Below are positions 1 to 11,644 of a stretch of DNA of 64,000 bases, piece after piece. Origin of the DNA: Porites lobata (lineage: Eukaryota; Cnidaria; Anthozoa; Scleractinia; Poritidae). The stretch lies in NCBI GenBank assembly GCA_942486035.1, contig CALNXK010000046.1:2282001-2346000 (forward strand), in the 5' to 3' direction. Below the pieces are notes generated by a model. That model saw nothing but the letters and a program-made list of their open reading frames with translations, ran no database searches and was not told the DNA's origin. Each line of letters opens with the position of its first letter. Position 1 is the stretch's first letter. The position numbers were made by a program, and so were the translations under genes.

Positions 1-51
1 TGTTGAGAACATGTTTGGTAAAAAAAGAAAGATGGAGATAAAAAGAGTGAG

Positions 52-60
52 AAAAAAAAA
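52..60 (-). terminator. RNA polymerase III terminator of the tRNA-Arg gene
   Basis: Nine consecutive T on the minus strand begin about 3 nt after the tRNA 3' end. A run of four or more T is the standard Pol III stop signal. Confidence 0.8.
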
Positions 61-62
61 GC

Positions 63-151
63 GTCCTTGATGGGACTCGAACCCACAATCTTTGGCTAAC
101 CTCAGCCTTTGTTTCCGGAGGCCAACGCCTTATCCATTAGGCCACAAGGAC
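63..151 (-). tRNA. tRNA-Arg (CCG) with a short intron
   Basis: Read on the minus strand, the ends form a perfect 7-bp acceptor stem (145-151 with 63-69). The D arm, the 5-bp anticodon stem TTGGC/GCCAA and the T arm (GTGGG, loop TTCGAGT, CCCAT) all fold. The anticodon loop reads C-T-CCG-G-A once about 17 nt are removed just 3' of the anticodon. That is the canonical intron position of nuclear tRNA genes (37/38). Removing it leaves a 72-nt tRNA, and CCG decodes arginine CGG. No CCA is encoded, as expected for a eukaryotic gene, and a run of nine T follows. The gene looks intact; a broken copy lies near 30.07 kb. Confidence 0.93.
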
Positions 152-1000
152 ATACAACCGGCTATGGGTGATAAAACATTTATTTAAACCCCCGGACACC
201 TTATCTAAGCAAAGTCGCTTTAAAATTTTCTTTCAGATTACCCATTCGTTATAAAAAGCTTCGATTTTATTTTTAGAAGAAAAAACTTCCAAAATAGTCG
301 CAAAAATTTGATCCCAGATTCTCCTTGGTTTGAACCCAGTTCTCATTCGTTCGGCTGGCCAGTGAACTACATTGTAGATCGATGTAGTTCTGATTCCTGA
401 ATACTGGTGAACAGGAAAAGTGAACATGACCGGAAAATAGACATCATGCAACACCAAAACGAAAGCAGCAAATCTTAACACATTTTCAGGGGTGATGTAC
501 TCGAGGCAAAAGTTGGATCTTGGTCGTCACAGAAAAGTGTTTACGAAACGGAAGCGGAACTGCGATTTACAACCAGAATTTCCGGTTTTCTCCTGCAAGT
601 GTGTCTGGGAAGGGAGATCACGCCACGGATAACGCACATATCACATCACATACCACAGCGTTCATCGGTTGCTGTTGCATGTCAGTGGATGCTGTACGTG
701 GAAAAACAACTCTTCTAGAGGCGAACTTTGGAATTTTCAAATATCAACAGGTATTTATCGGTGTTTTAGTGTGTTAGTTGGTTAAATTCGTGGTCATTTT
801 CTGCGAACAGACACAGCTCGTGGGTCCGGGTCTGACAGCTGCTTGAAGTGAACTCCACGCGTTCAAGAAAATACAATTCAAGGAAATTCGTATTTTCAGT
901 GGGATGTACTGTTTGAGAAACATGTACAGTGAAGCAGCGCGTTCAGGTTTGCGTATAGCCTAGAAAAGAATTTCTTACATGCATTTAACCAGCTGTTCTA
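100..1000. repeat. Segmental duplication, copy 1 (pairs with 30056-30931)
   Basis: From inside the tRNA gene to about 1000 the sequence aligns by eye, with scattered substitutions and indels, to 30056-30931 in the same orientation. Shared landmarks include AGCTTCGATTTTATTTTTAG, CAACCAGAATTTCCGGTTTT (one base differs in the other copy) and CAGCTGTTCTAA near the far end. I see no convincing protein in either copy. The short open frames here are not conserved between copies. Confidence 0.8.
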
Positions 1001-3415
1001 AATTAAAGAAACAATACGGCATGGATGTTCGTTTGCGCGCCGAATTGTCGAGGCGCGAAATTTCGTTTTGGTCAACTGTTATTCTTTGTTCGCCATTTAG
1101 TATTAGAATATTGCTTTCTTGCTATCATTTGCTATTAGTTTTGAAACGTGACAAATCTACTTCAAAGCATATTCTATTCAAATGTTCGTTCACCGAAGTC
1201 AACTGGATGGGTAGGCGAACCGGGCCAAAAACTTAGATTTGAGGACGGGAACGAATAAGAACGAGGTTTAACTTAACGTTTTGGCGCGTGTTTGAAAAAA
1301 AAAAGACACCACAGGAAGCCTCATTTTACTTTTTTCACCGAAAAAGCTAGTATGGTTATTTATAAGGAGGTTAAGCTCTCTCCCAGTAGCAAAATAATAA
1401 GACTTCTTACATTTGATTGTTGCTGACGCTACGGCATTCTCGCTAAAACTCGAAGTAGAAAAACGACGGCTATCACGTTTTCCCGCCAAAATGACGCTGG
1501 TTCACGCGTAAACAATACTCAGTATCGTACTTGTAGTCGCCCTGGTCTCAGAATCTAAGCCTCTCTAGTGTTTGTATGAGAATCTAATGTCCAATAATTT
1601 TTGTAAAAAACGGCTATTTTGAGAAAAATATATGACTTTTCAACTAAGGCTACTTAGAGGATTGCAGACAAATGTACGAGAAATTGAAAGCAAGCCACCA
1701 GAGAAATTTAAACACAAGTGTGGCCTCCAAATGTGTTCCTCAGACCTTCTAATCCCCATCACATGGAAATCTGGAGGTTTTGAAAAAAAGTCCAGAAAAA
1801 CTTGGAGATTGGGACCTCAAAAGGGGAGATTTCCAAAATATGCATCAAATTAAAAAAAAAACAACAACAGAATATTTGTTTGAGTGTTTTTTTTACCTTT
1901 TTAGTGCCCCCTGTTGTATTCTTTTGCTGCCTTTTCTGCTCTCGAGTTCTGGACAATGAGTAGCCATTTTGAAACTTGTGCACGTGTTAGAAGGCTAAGC
2001 TTTCCCAGAGACCCTAGTGCACCGATGTTTCAATGGAACTGACATTGTACCTATTTTTTCTCACAAAAAATATAATATTCGATATTCCTTCATACTTTGC
2101 GGAATTTTTGGCAATTTCAAGGTTTTCTGGTTCACCGTGAGATTTAGAGGCAAAACCGCGAGACCGTGAGATGGCATCCCAAACTGTGAGTCTCACAGTC
2201 AAACCGTGAGAGTTGGAAGGTCTGATTTGTACAATCCTTTGCTGTGAAGCAGGGGTGGGGCATTAAAAAATTTTGTGTGGCATGGGGGTCGGGCATTTGC
2301 CAACCCTGAGGCCGCCCTTGAGCTTTTGAATTCTGCGTGCATCCCTATCCAAATGTAACTTAAGATGGAGGATTTTTCTGGAAACACAGCAGATTCGCAG
2401 ATTGGCTTATCTGCCAAGGATGGGAAAAACTTTTAGAGGTTTTTAAGGTATGTTTTCTTGATTCTATTTCTTCATTTCTTCATTGTTTATCAAGCCGGAA
2501 GTCATGATCAGGAGCTATGGACGTGAATATACGCATGTTTTTTGGTTATGAAATGAAATTTCTGTTGATCTGGGATTTGAATAAATTTAGTGGCCTTGAA
2601 TTTTTTTGTTCTCCGACGATCTATCTATCATTTGATAAACTTCCTTTACTTTTTCATATTATTGATCTATTTGGAACAGAAAACATTTTAATACAATGCA
2701 CCATCAGCGAACTATTGAAAAGAAGGTAAACAACATGAAATTAAATCATGAAATGGTGTAGTTGTGCATCAATTTTCTTTAATGAGAATGGTGCAATTAT
2801 AAAACAGGGCTGTCAAAAAGTTTTTAAGCATCCATTTCATCAAAGGTGTCACCTGTGGCATTTCTGTAGGTGGCCAGCGGCCATGTAGCAAAGGGGCCTG
2901 AGCCCCTAGGGGACCTTTTAGAGACCCCTGGGAGTGCGTATTCCTGCTTTCTGATGCATGAAAAAGTAATTCTATTCAACCACAAATTTTGAACAAGAAC
3001 AGTGATAATAACCCTCATTTTTCTTTCTTATTGACTTTAAATACATATTTTCATCAGTTTCATACACCTTATTTCACAAAGATTAAATGAATAAAATGAA
3101 TAAATTAATATTTCCAAAAAACTTGAGTGTGTTTGAATTCTTCAGTTCTCTTCCGAACACAATGAATTTTACCAATAATATTCACCTCATTCAAAAGAAA
3201 TTCATTAAGGAAAGATAACCCCTTATTCCTGGGAGCTAATTACATTTGCAGTTGCTACAGACTCATTTTCTGCCCTTCCAACAAAGTAAAATGCAGAACA
3301 CTTAAGACAACAAATGTTCAGGAAGGAATGATCTTTAATTTTACATGCCAAAAACTACTGCAGACAGTGAATCTGGAACTAATTTGAGGAAGCTACATTG
3401 TAGACATCAGGCTGC
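1001..3415. other. No gene recognised; short GTGAGA motif cluster
   Basis: I find no protein family, RNA gene or clear transposon ends here. The one local structure is at about 2133-2212, where ACCGTGAGA-like units recur four times in 80 bp, with one inverted pair GTGAGTCTCAC. Short open frames look random. Confidence 0.4.
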
Positions 3416-3511
3416 GTTGTCCAAAAGTTGGATAGCGCTATTCACCGCATTAGCATTATCCACTGGATGGTGATTTATCCGGTGAATAGCACTATCCAAC
3501 TTTTGAACAAC
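3416..3511. mobile_element. Palindromic MITE, 96 bp
   Basis: The first 31 bases (3416-3446) and last 31 bases (3481-3511) are inverted copies with two mismatches. The ends begin GTTGTYCAAAAGTTGGATAG. The centre is also partly self-complementary around ATCCACTGGAT, so nearly the whole element folds into one hairpin. There is no coding capacity. No target-site duplication is evident, so the parent transposon family is unassigned. Confidence 0.8.
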
Positions 3512-5180
3512 TGGAGCCTGCAAAAATTACAAATAGCATTTAACACTCTATTAAAAACGCTTTGAGAATGACAATGGGAAAAGACTCTCCAATTTTTTAT
3601 AACATGAACAATAGCAGTTAAAGTTATCAAGAAAAAACCTTTATACAATGAAATAAATGTCAATAATGTCTAGAGTCCCAATCATTTAAATATATTTTAC
3701 TATGCACAATGTTTAGTTCGCAGTTTGAATTTTGTGCCCTGGTGACGCATTAGCTCAGATGTCACTGATGTGGTTGGGAAAGCATTTCAAACATTTGTTT
3801 GTTGCAGCACTTGCAGCCCATTGTACAAAATTTAGTGACTTTATGCTTTAGACAGTGTCGACAGCATCCCTTTGTGAATGTATAAGTAGGTTCTATAAAA
3901 AAATTGAGAAAGCGGATATCACAGGGTGGGAAGGGCTGTATTTCGTACTGGTTAAACAGGTAAAGAGACAAGAAGAAATTGATGTGTCAAATTGAAGTGT
4001 CTAGTTAAAGCTATTAGCTTAGAGCAAGATACACCTTTGCAACATTTAATGGTAAATATATTTGCTTTTATGGGCTTACAATTAAGGAATACCACTAGCA
4101 AGTCCGTCACAGTATGCATCAATTGATGCAACAGTGTTACAAGGCCTCAAGAATGCCTGTTCCTTTTTGCTTGACAAAGATGTTACACCAGCAGTTTGGT
4201 CCGTTGAGTATGGAATACCATTTCATGCAGAACTGCTGTTTAAGAAATTTGGATTTGGGCTAGGGATTAACTCAATGCGAGAGTGGGAAGTAAAGCATGT
4301 CAGAATTACTCAGTTTTCTTAAATATGCAACCCTGACAACTGGATGGACATGAGCCCTTAAACACAATTTCATTTCATTTGAGTTGTTTTTCCAAACCAT
4401 AGCAGATGATAATACAGAATTAGATATAAGGTTAAAAAGTAAGTAACAAGTAAAGTTAACAAAGGAAAGAAAATGTACAATACAAAAATCACAGGACTTA
4501 AATTCAATCACTTTGTATATAGACAGAAGAGGAGAGGGGCAGGTCTAGATAAACTAATGTTATTGTGCCCCTTAAAGTTACTTATAACATTCTTTGTTCC
4601 TTAGTACTTAAGTTTTCTGTTAAAAAAGTTCAAAGTAAGTCAAAAAATAGAAAAATCCAATAAAGTCTATCAGAACTAGTGATTATGTAACCTCTGTTTG
4701 CTTAAGAAACAAATGCAAGGAAATTTATGAACCCAAGGAGATCAATGCTGATGGATTTTGTTGCTGTGGTCTAGAAACAAAACCATGAATGTAATTTGTT
4801 TATCTGGTGATATATTTAGTGCCATTGAAAGAACAGCATCATCAGAAAATTGCCTGTATTATTAGCCTTTTTGCACTGTAAGCAGGAAAGATCTGTCAGG
4901 AGTTATAAAATGAGTGTACACATTTTAAGAGTTCTGAGTTTTGATGTATTTGTAGACAGACACTGAGCCAAGTAGCCGGCGACTGATGAACCACAGCTGG
5001 TAGTATTGTTTACACTTTTCTTTTTTTGGCTGGAGATGCATTTTTCTCAGTGCAATTTTGGAGGCCTACATTGTGTTGGTCCCTGAAAGGATTGAGATTG
5101 TGCAAAGTCATTGGTCAGGAAGTACATGTCGTTGGTGTGATGTTTTGACCAATCATATCTGTTTGTGTATACTGGACATT
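3512..5180. other. No gene recognised
   Basis: AT-rich sequence without long open frames, recognisable domains or terminal repeats. Short open frames such as 4134-4322 show no family signature. Confidence 0.35.
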
Positions 5181-5181
5181 T

Positions 5182-5262
5182 GTGTCACACCTTGGAATCG
5201 AACTAGGGACCTCCTGCACAGAAGCTGCACACTGATCAACTGCAGTAATCTTTCCTTCTAGG
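5182..5262 (-). repeat. Possible tRNA-derived SINE fragment or degenerate tRNA-like sequence
   Basis: On the minus strand the stretch contains AGTTCGATTCC, one base away from the Pol III B-box consensus GGTTCGANTCC. It is preceded by a run resembling an anticodon arm and a degenerate A box. No full cloverleaf forms. It may be a SINE head or a chance match. Confidence 0.28.
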
Positions 5263-8200
5263 CTGAATAGAAAGATTTTGCAAGCAAACAATAGATTAAA
5301 ACAAGTGAAGTTTAACCTTCTGGAGACGTACTTTTGACATCATAACATCAATAAAACTACGTCAAAATTAGTGCTCAAGTAGCAGACAAATCGCACTGAT
5401 ACTCAGGAACCACATCTGCAAATTTGAAAAGCCAATTTCTACAGCTGCTGTAAAAACTATGGTGCTAATACACAGTACCACTGCTTGCCTGGCTTTGGAA
5501 AGAATGTTTGTCACAACCCTGATAAACATTTGGGTCTGACTTTATAAGCATATAACAGCGATGAATCTGTGAAAATTAGTACTCAGTGACATAACAGTGG
5601 CAACTTACTGAACTATAAAAGTGGACATGATCTTTGCAGTAGAATGATCAAGCTAAGTGGTTGGACTCAGGGTCAGTCATGCATCTATGATGTTTCCATC
5701 CCCCATTCACTTTCAGCTATGTGGGACCCAGGTGTGTTGTCAAAGAAACAGGAGTAACAACAGTGGCTGCTTCACTTGTCATGTGTCTTGGCACTTTATA
5801 CAATATCAGTGTAACTACTTGCACTACTTGGGGACCCACAAGTTCCTCCTCTCTCTCTCTCCAGGTACACTTGTGAAAGATCTTGCACTTTTCTTTCCAG
5901 TTTTACTCTCATATTTCTTTTTTTAAGCATCTTTCTCTTATGGTTATCTTTAGATCATCCTCCTACCTTTTTCCGCTATTCTAGTTTAACAAAAATGAAC
6001 CATCTTTTTCACAGAGTTTCACTAAGTAGATAATTACCCGCTGTATCTTTGGCCCGAGACTGATGTTATTGTCTGCCCCTTTAACACCATTGTGTTTATG
6101 TGCAAAAACTATAAAAGTTCATAATTATCATTTAAATTATTTAAGGAATGCTAAAATGCTATAAGAAAACACCTCTGCTTTGTATTCACTGTCTGGTTCA
6201 ATGAAGTGATGCTTATGCTGTGTGCAGTGAGAAGACAAGTTAGGGTTTGTTGATGTAAACTGTTTGCATGTGGCCAGATAGGGATTGGGTTTGTACGTAA
6301 AACTTGCTGGTTGCTGTGGGTACACAGAATTCTATGATTGTTTTCAAATCATTTGCCTGGAAAGATTCTGTGATGTGCTCGTATTCTGCCCAGGGATTGA
6401 TGTGAATAATCTTTTTCCATGGTTAAAGGCTCCGTAGGTCCCCACAGGTCCAGGTGACCAAAGGATGCTTTCCTTTACTGCTGTTCTCGTGGGCTAATCA
6501 ATGGTTTTAGCACAAATAGTAGCTGTGACTTCTTTAAAGAACAAAAGGAGACTAAAATAGAGAATTCAGGGCAAGAAATAAAAGAGGTAGTGCATTTGCC
6601 ACCTTTGAATTTACAACCTACAGTCATAGCATTCTTGTCGCTTATTGGCAAAGTAAAAATCTTGTTATGATGAGCAGGGAAGGCACTATAGAAAGATAAT
6701 TATATTAGATAATTTTTGGTTGAGGTATTATTTTAAGTCACTATTATTTTTGTATTTTTTTTTAGCATATAGGACCAGGCTAGAGGGTGGTCAATGATAA
6801 GTTTAACACAAACCACTAGTCAGTGAACTGAACTTTGCTCTATTAATTTGGGATGTAAATTGTATGGGTTAATTTATGAAAGAATGGAGTAATAAACATG
6901 GCACTTGATAGAGAAAGCATTTGATGGATGCAAATTATTAGTGGATTGAGTTGCCTTAAAATAAACTTCAGTTTTTTACCTGACATGAGATGCCCTTCTG
7001 ACTTTCAAGATGCTTAACCAAGGCTGGCACTTTTGTCAACATTCACTTGCTTATTTGAGTCAGGTGGTGTGGATGGGACCCCAGGAAGCAGTTCAACCAT
7101 TGTGTGATTGAAGATGTGTAGGGCAGTGGCTAGCGGAGGGATAATTCTTAGGGTCTTGGATTTTAGAGGCACTGCCTTCTTGAATTGCTTCATTTGCCTT
7201 TGTTGTCATCCAGTCTATGGTCTCTCATAAGAAGGCGATTGCATCATCTTCAATGGTGTATTCTGTATTCTTGCAATAAAATTGATAACTTGTAAGAGTT
7301 CACTGAAATTGCATATGACTGTGGTGGGTAGATTGGCTTTAGCAGGCAGTCTTCATTTCTGTAGGCATTGGCCTTAAATCTACAGGAATGGCACATAAAG
7401 CTTTATCGATGAGACCATACCTACCTTCCATTTTTTTCATTAAGCTTGGTGGCATTTAACAGTTGTGTTGAGCAAAGGATGCTGATGCTGCGGTGTTAGA
7501 TGGCATTAGCCTTGTGCTTTTGGTTGAGTAGTGATACAGTTTGTACAAACAGCACTCAGCAGTGAACAGTTTGCACAGTAGTTAGAGGTTGCCAATGAGG
7601 TTAGTTCATTTGAAACTCATAATATGAATGTTGCAACCCCAAAACACCATAAAGGGATCCGGATGGGTTCCGAAAGCTCTGCTAAACTTTTAACAAATTG
7701 TTGGTGTTGAAAAATATATTTTTTCCATATTAAACATTGGCTTTACATCATTGTTTTTATACTTCATGTCGGTCTGCTGACATAAGAAAACTGAACACAC
7801 AGATACATGAAAACAGATCTTTGAAATAGATGATATACCGAACAAAACATTTAAAAATATTTGATTCTGAAGTTTCACTTTAAATATTAAAAATTTACTG
7901 CATTTATAGTATGAAGCAAGGCCATCAAACAGTATCTTATTATACTCTTATTATAGTACAGTATTATTTGGTATTGGTGTGTTATTTTCTAAAGGATTTT
8001 TTTGAGTCAGATTTACCGGTAGTTCTTTTTTTGTTGCAATCTGATTCTTCTGCATATCTTTTCTCATACTGCCTCTTGGCAGTTTTTTCAAACTTCTCCT
8101 GATGGCTATCAAGGACTTATATAGTTGATGCCTTTAATGCCAAGATTTTGCTCTTTGTAGCAAACGTTTGAATTGGGATTCTCCTTCACAGCAAGGTAAA

Positions 8201-8635
8201 ATGGACCGTTTTCACTCACCTCTTGTCAGGGAGCCATATTAGAATATTTTAAAAGTCATCACCCAGGCAAGTAAGTGGAAAAAATATATATATTGCAAAT
8301 CCGCTGGTTTTTTTATTTTTGAATTTGTGATCACTGTGTCTGCAGAAGTTTTTCCGTAGCCTTCTAAAATGCTCTTCCGAAGGAGAACAGAAAAACGAAA
8401 GATCTGGACGTTTCCTTGAACTGTTCAAGGAGTTTGCCACCGAACAAAATTTACCATGGCTTTTGCAAAAGTGAGAGCATTTCAACATACAGTGAAGACG
8501 GTGAATGCATTTGTATTTTTCAATTTTCTTAGTGGTCCTCTAAGTCTCCTTTACATGCAAGTACCTAGTTCCAAGCATATCAAAAGGACCCTATTGGTGG
8601 GATGTTGACTGCGTCTGCAACACTTGGGAGCGTAC
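5263..8635. other. No gene recognised
   Basis: About 3.4 kb of AT-rich sequence. I found no domain, no long open frame and no clear terminal repeats. Its lower boundary with the BEL/Pao remnant at about 8.64 kb is unclear, so part of it may be decayed element sequence. Confidence 0.3.
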
Positions 8636-8639
8636 TTAT

Positions 8640-9425
8640 TGGCTGGCTTGAACTTCCAGTCGGTGAAGGTAGGACTTCATCATTAGAAGGTGACTTGGGG
8701 TAATTGGTTCTGGTGAATCTGGATCAGTGAGCTGATTGACGGTCAGAGGCGACTGTTGACTATTGCCTCAGCCTCACACATGACATCCCGATTGATTCAT
8801 CATCAAGTTGCTCAGCGTTGTTTTGTAAAGAGGATGAGAGCATTTTCTGTACCGTTTGTATCTGGCACTGCCACAAGCCGCCCATGTCACATTATCTTAA
8901 AGATGATCCAGTCGCATTGTTCTTTTAAGGGGCAAGGGGCTTGGCTTGATTTCTTCGTGGTCCATTTCGTTCAAGGTTTCCATAAGCTCTCGTCAGCCTC
9001 TCGCGAAGTTGGCTCCTTGATCACTTTGTAGTTGACGAACTGGTCTACGTCGGATGGTGAATCGTCTGAATGAGTTCAGAAACGAATCAGCATCAAGCGA
9101 ATTGACGATCTCTAGATGAATTGCTCTTGAAGCCATACTCATAAATATGACTACATAGCGCTTGATCTCTCCCCATGTTTTTCCTTCATGATGAGTGGAC
9201 CAAAATAGTCAGCTGCACAATAGGTAAAAGGGTGGGGCACTTTCCAGTCGATCCTCTGGGACGTCTGGTTTGATAACGAGTCCCGGGAGCTTGATGATTA
9301 GTTTGGTCACATGACTTCCTCTCGGCAGAATTTTGGGATGTTTCACCTGATCAGAGAGATCTGCATTCTTTAGACGACTTCTTATATGCAGAATACCATC
9401 CTCATCGATTGCACAATAATCACAA
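8640..9425 (-). pseudogene. BEL/Pao retrotransposon integrase remnant
   Basis: Minus-strand translation, with frame changes, gives the typical BEL/Pao order. First comes DEDGILHIRSRLKNADL, then LPRGSHVTKLIIK, then PEDRLESAPPFTYCAADYFGP with the first catalytic Asp. Next are ASRAIHLEIVNSLD and QSDQGANF with the second Asp. After that come GGLWQCQIQTV and finally VNSRPLTVNQLTDPDSPEP. In the family the third acidic residue sits in GGVWERQ; here the codon reads Gln, so the catalytic Glu is lost. A stop follows QSDQGANFARG, and at least two frameshifts separate the blocks. An active copy would insert cDNA after reverse transcription. This one cannot act. Confidence 0.9.
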
Positions 9426-9586
9426 GAGCTGCCCCGATGAGCAACAAATTTTCTGTATTTGTTGGCATGAGCCTCAGCATCCGTCAGACTAACAATGCTG
9501 CACAGCCTGTCCTTGATCTACTCCATTTGACACTGGATCTTCCAAGTTCCATAGTTGGACTCGTTAAATGGTAAAATCAAATCCAT
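9405..9586 (-). pseudogene. Copia-type Gag N-terminal fragment
   Basis: Starting at the ATG whose complement is 9584-9586, the minus strand reads MDLILPFNESNYGTWKIQC. After one in-frame stop it reads IKDRLCSIV and then KYRKFVAHRG. In a shifted frame AALVIIVQS follows. This is the N-terminal pattern of Copia/UBN2-type Gag proteins (F-x-G-x-N-Y-x-x-W-K..., then R-A-L-x-I-I-V). The match stops abruptly at about 9405-9420, where BEL/Pao integrase sequence begins in the same orientation. It is therefore a fragment fused end to end with another element. Confidence 0.65.
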
Positions 9587-9589
9587 CTT

Positions 9590-10525
9590 CACTTCCAGCA
9601 TGTTTTCTTCACAGACATTCGCATTGATAACAAATCTCCAAAGACCACTCAACTTCCACACGGTCAACAAGTTTCAAATCTGCGAGCTATGGGCACATCA
9701 GCGGTTGAATAATTTCTTGTTGAAGTCTACGTTTCCAGTTTAACAGTTGTCTGAAACGTGCAATCAAGGTGATGATGTGTCTCAGATAATACACAATGAC
9801 ATGAATACATGTTATAATGTCATTGTCAGAACTTTAGTCTATTGTGTATTTGTCAATAGCAATCCAACCTGATTTTGGAGTATGCAATTTATATACAGCT
9901 TTTCATTACACAGTGTTTATATTATTGAGATACATTTATGGTGGTTGATTATTGATTAAAATTTTGGGCCTTTGAAGCCCTCTCCAGAAAAACGTACAGA
10001 AACTCCATTCCATTAAATGGGCAAAAACTTGCCTCCTTTGTCGTCATGGGTTGTTGTGGGTCCCACCTTTCTTTCCTTGTATTGCTTTTGTAGGTTCAAT
10101 AATATCACCTTTCGATGAAGTGTTGTGCTTTGGTTTGCCCGGGGGGATGGGCAGTTTTGGAATTGACTGGTACATATTGTAAACACTCCATTTGAATGTG
10201 GATAAGATAAGGCCCTGTTTTTACTTTGCCAACTGCTGTTTTGTTTTGCAAAAACATCTACGAGCAGGAAGCTCTTTAGTGTGAACGATGTTATTTTTCA
10301 ATTCAAAAACCAAAATTTTGTCAAGTGTCAGAAAACTTCAGAATAGCCTTTGTTCTGAATGTGATTAATTATAGCTCCTCTAAAATTTATGTTTTTGGTT
10401 ACAAAAAACTTCCTGTGCGAACAACTTTACAAAAAGGAATAACTGTAAGTAAAAATTTTTTATTTTTTTTGGTAGAATTCGAAGTGTGGTCTTCTCAAGG
10501 GCTGTGTGTTGTTACAACGGGTCCC
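9590..10525. other. No gene recognised, between retroelement pieces
   Basis: If the flanking BEL/Pao element were complete, this interval would hold reverse transcriptase and RNase H. I see none of their motifs on either strand. It contains AT-rich sequence and a local inverted motif ATGACATGAATACATGTTATAATGTCAT-like near 9797-9824, given here only approximately. Confidence 0.4.
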
Positions 10526-10529
10526 GTGA

Positions 10530-10833
10530 TAGGCCATCATCTCGTATTTTCTGAAGCTGCGGCCACTTAACCCCATTCTACAATGTTAGGATTTGGTGTC
10601 ATCTAGGTGGAATATTTACCCCAGCGTATGCTTTTGGTAGGTCAACTTGGGCTTGTCCGTCAAGTCTTTGTACAACTAGACCATGGTTTCTCTGCCTCTA
10701 AAACTTGACGACCAAGCGTGATACTGAGCTTCAGACTGGTTTGAACACCCTCTATGCCGAGTTTCTCTTGCATTTCAGTTGTAATGAAGGTTATGTCGCT
10801 TGCATCCTTCAAGGGTGCGTACACAGAATTGGT
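10530..10833 (-). pseudogene. BEL/Pao protease region remnant
   Basis: The minus strand reads VYAPLKDASDITFITTEM, then GVQTSLKLSITLGRQ. After a frame change it gives LVVQRLDGQAQVDLPKAYAG and then KWPQLQKI. This follows the BEL/Pao aspartic-protease segment (V-Y-A-L-L-D-D-G-S-D-x-T-F..., then L-D-G...-D-L-P-K). The active-site motif D-[DT]-G-S is altered to KDAS, so the enzyme would be dead. It sits downstream of the Gag zinc knuckle at 11.35-11.64 kb in the expected order. Confidence 0.8.
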
Positions 10834-10834
10834 G

Positions 10835-11110
10835 AAGAAGAAGAAGATACTTTTATTTAGCTAGGGTAACTCCTACAGTTACAAAAACTGATATCCTTAC
10901 CGGCCCTAGATAAAAAAGAAATAGAAAAATAGAAAAAAGATAATAAAAATAGATAAAAGCTAATAGGAAAATATTTTAAAAAAGGATAAAAATTATTACA
11001 AACTATTAATAAAAACTACAAATTACAATTAAAAAATTCACATCCATGATAATAAAAAGCTTTTTTCGTACATTCTAATTTGATGGAGGGAAGACGGAGA
11101 TGATTAGTTT
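10835..11110 (-). mobile_element. 3' end of an L2/CR1-like non-LTR retrotransposon
   Basis: The minus strand ends with GTTACCCTAGCTAAATAAA followed by a CTT microsatellite tail (complement of GAAGAAGAAGAAG at about 10838). That arrangement is typical of CR1/L2-type 3' ends. At the upstream end, LPSIKLECTKKAFYYHGCEF then a stop resembles the reverse-transcriptase C-terminus of such elements. AT-rich 3'-UTR-like sequence fills the middle. It lies between the Gag and protease parts of the BEL/Pao remnant, so it appears to have inserted there as a 5'-truncated copy. Confidence 0.6.
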
Positions 11111-11344
11111 GCCGTGTTTTTCTCTGTACGATATCTCTATTAAAATATGTTGTGAAACAGATTGACCGCAACTATCTGACATTTAGTTATTAAGCTTGTG
11201 TTGCGCAAGCCTGAGCTTTGTGTGTTACTGACCATGTTCGAGTTTGATGATTTGGGAGCTGGCCAACTTTCATTCTGTTTGCTTTTGAGGCTCCTTCCTC
11301 TTTGGCTGGTGTACATCCGATTATTCTTTTGGGTCAGATTGTAG

Positions 11345-11640
11345 GTTGTTGAGTTTGGGTTTTTCTCCAAGGAGGAGAGTGTGATTGCACCTTCGGCATT
11401 CTTCACGAGTCACGTGTTCAAGACAACCCTCAATATGTGACCCTTTTAAAATCAGCCGTAACAAAGTCCCTTTTCACGAATATCACTATGCCGTTCTACT
11501 GATTGCTTCAAGAAATTACTGCACTTAGCAAGTGTGTGGTGGCCTTTGCAAAGATGACTAGGGTGGTAAGATTTCTCATTGGCAATTTTCGATTCCGTGG
11601 GTAAGCCAGCAGTTGCAAGAGACGTTCCACTAGCTGTTTC
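11345..11640 (-). pseudogene. BEL/Pao Gag zinc-knuckle region remnant
   Basis: Minus-strand translation gives CKGHHTLAKCSNFLKQSVER, then REKGLCYG. After a stop and frame change it continues LKGHILRGCLEHV and CRRCNHTLLLGEKPK. This is the paired zinc-knuckle block of BEL/Pao Gag (C-x2-C-x-G-x-H-x4-C, then L-C-x2-C-L-x2-G-H). It sits upstream of the protease remnant in the expected order, interrupted by a LINE tail. Stops and shifts show it is inactive. Confidence 0.8.
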
Positions 11641-11644
11641 AATG

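Noticed and set aside
7000..8500. BEL/Pao reverse transcriptase or 3' LTR downstream of the integrase
   Set aside because: Minus-strand translation shows no RT motifs, and no sequence pair long enough for LTRs was found.
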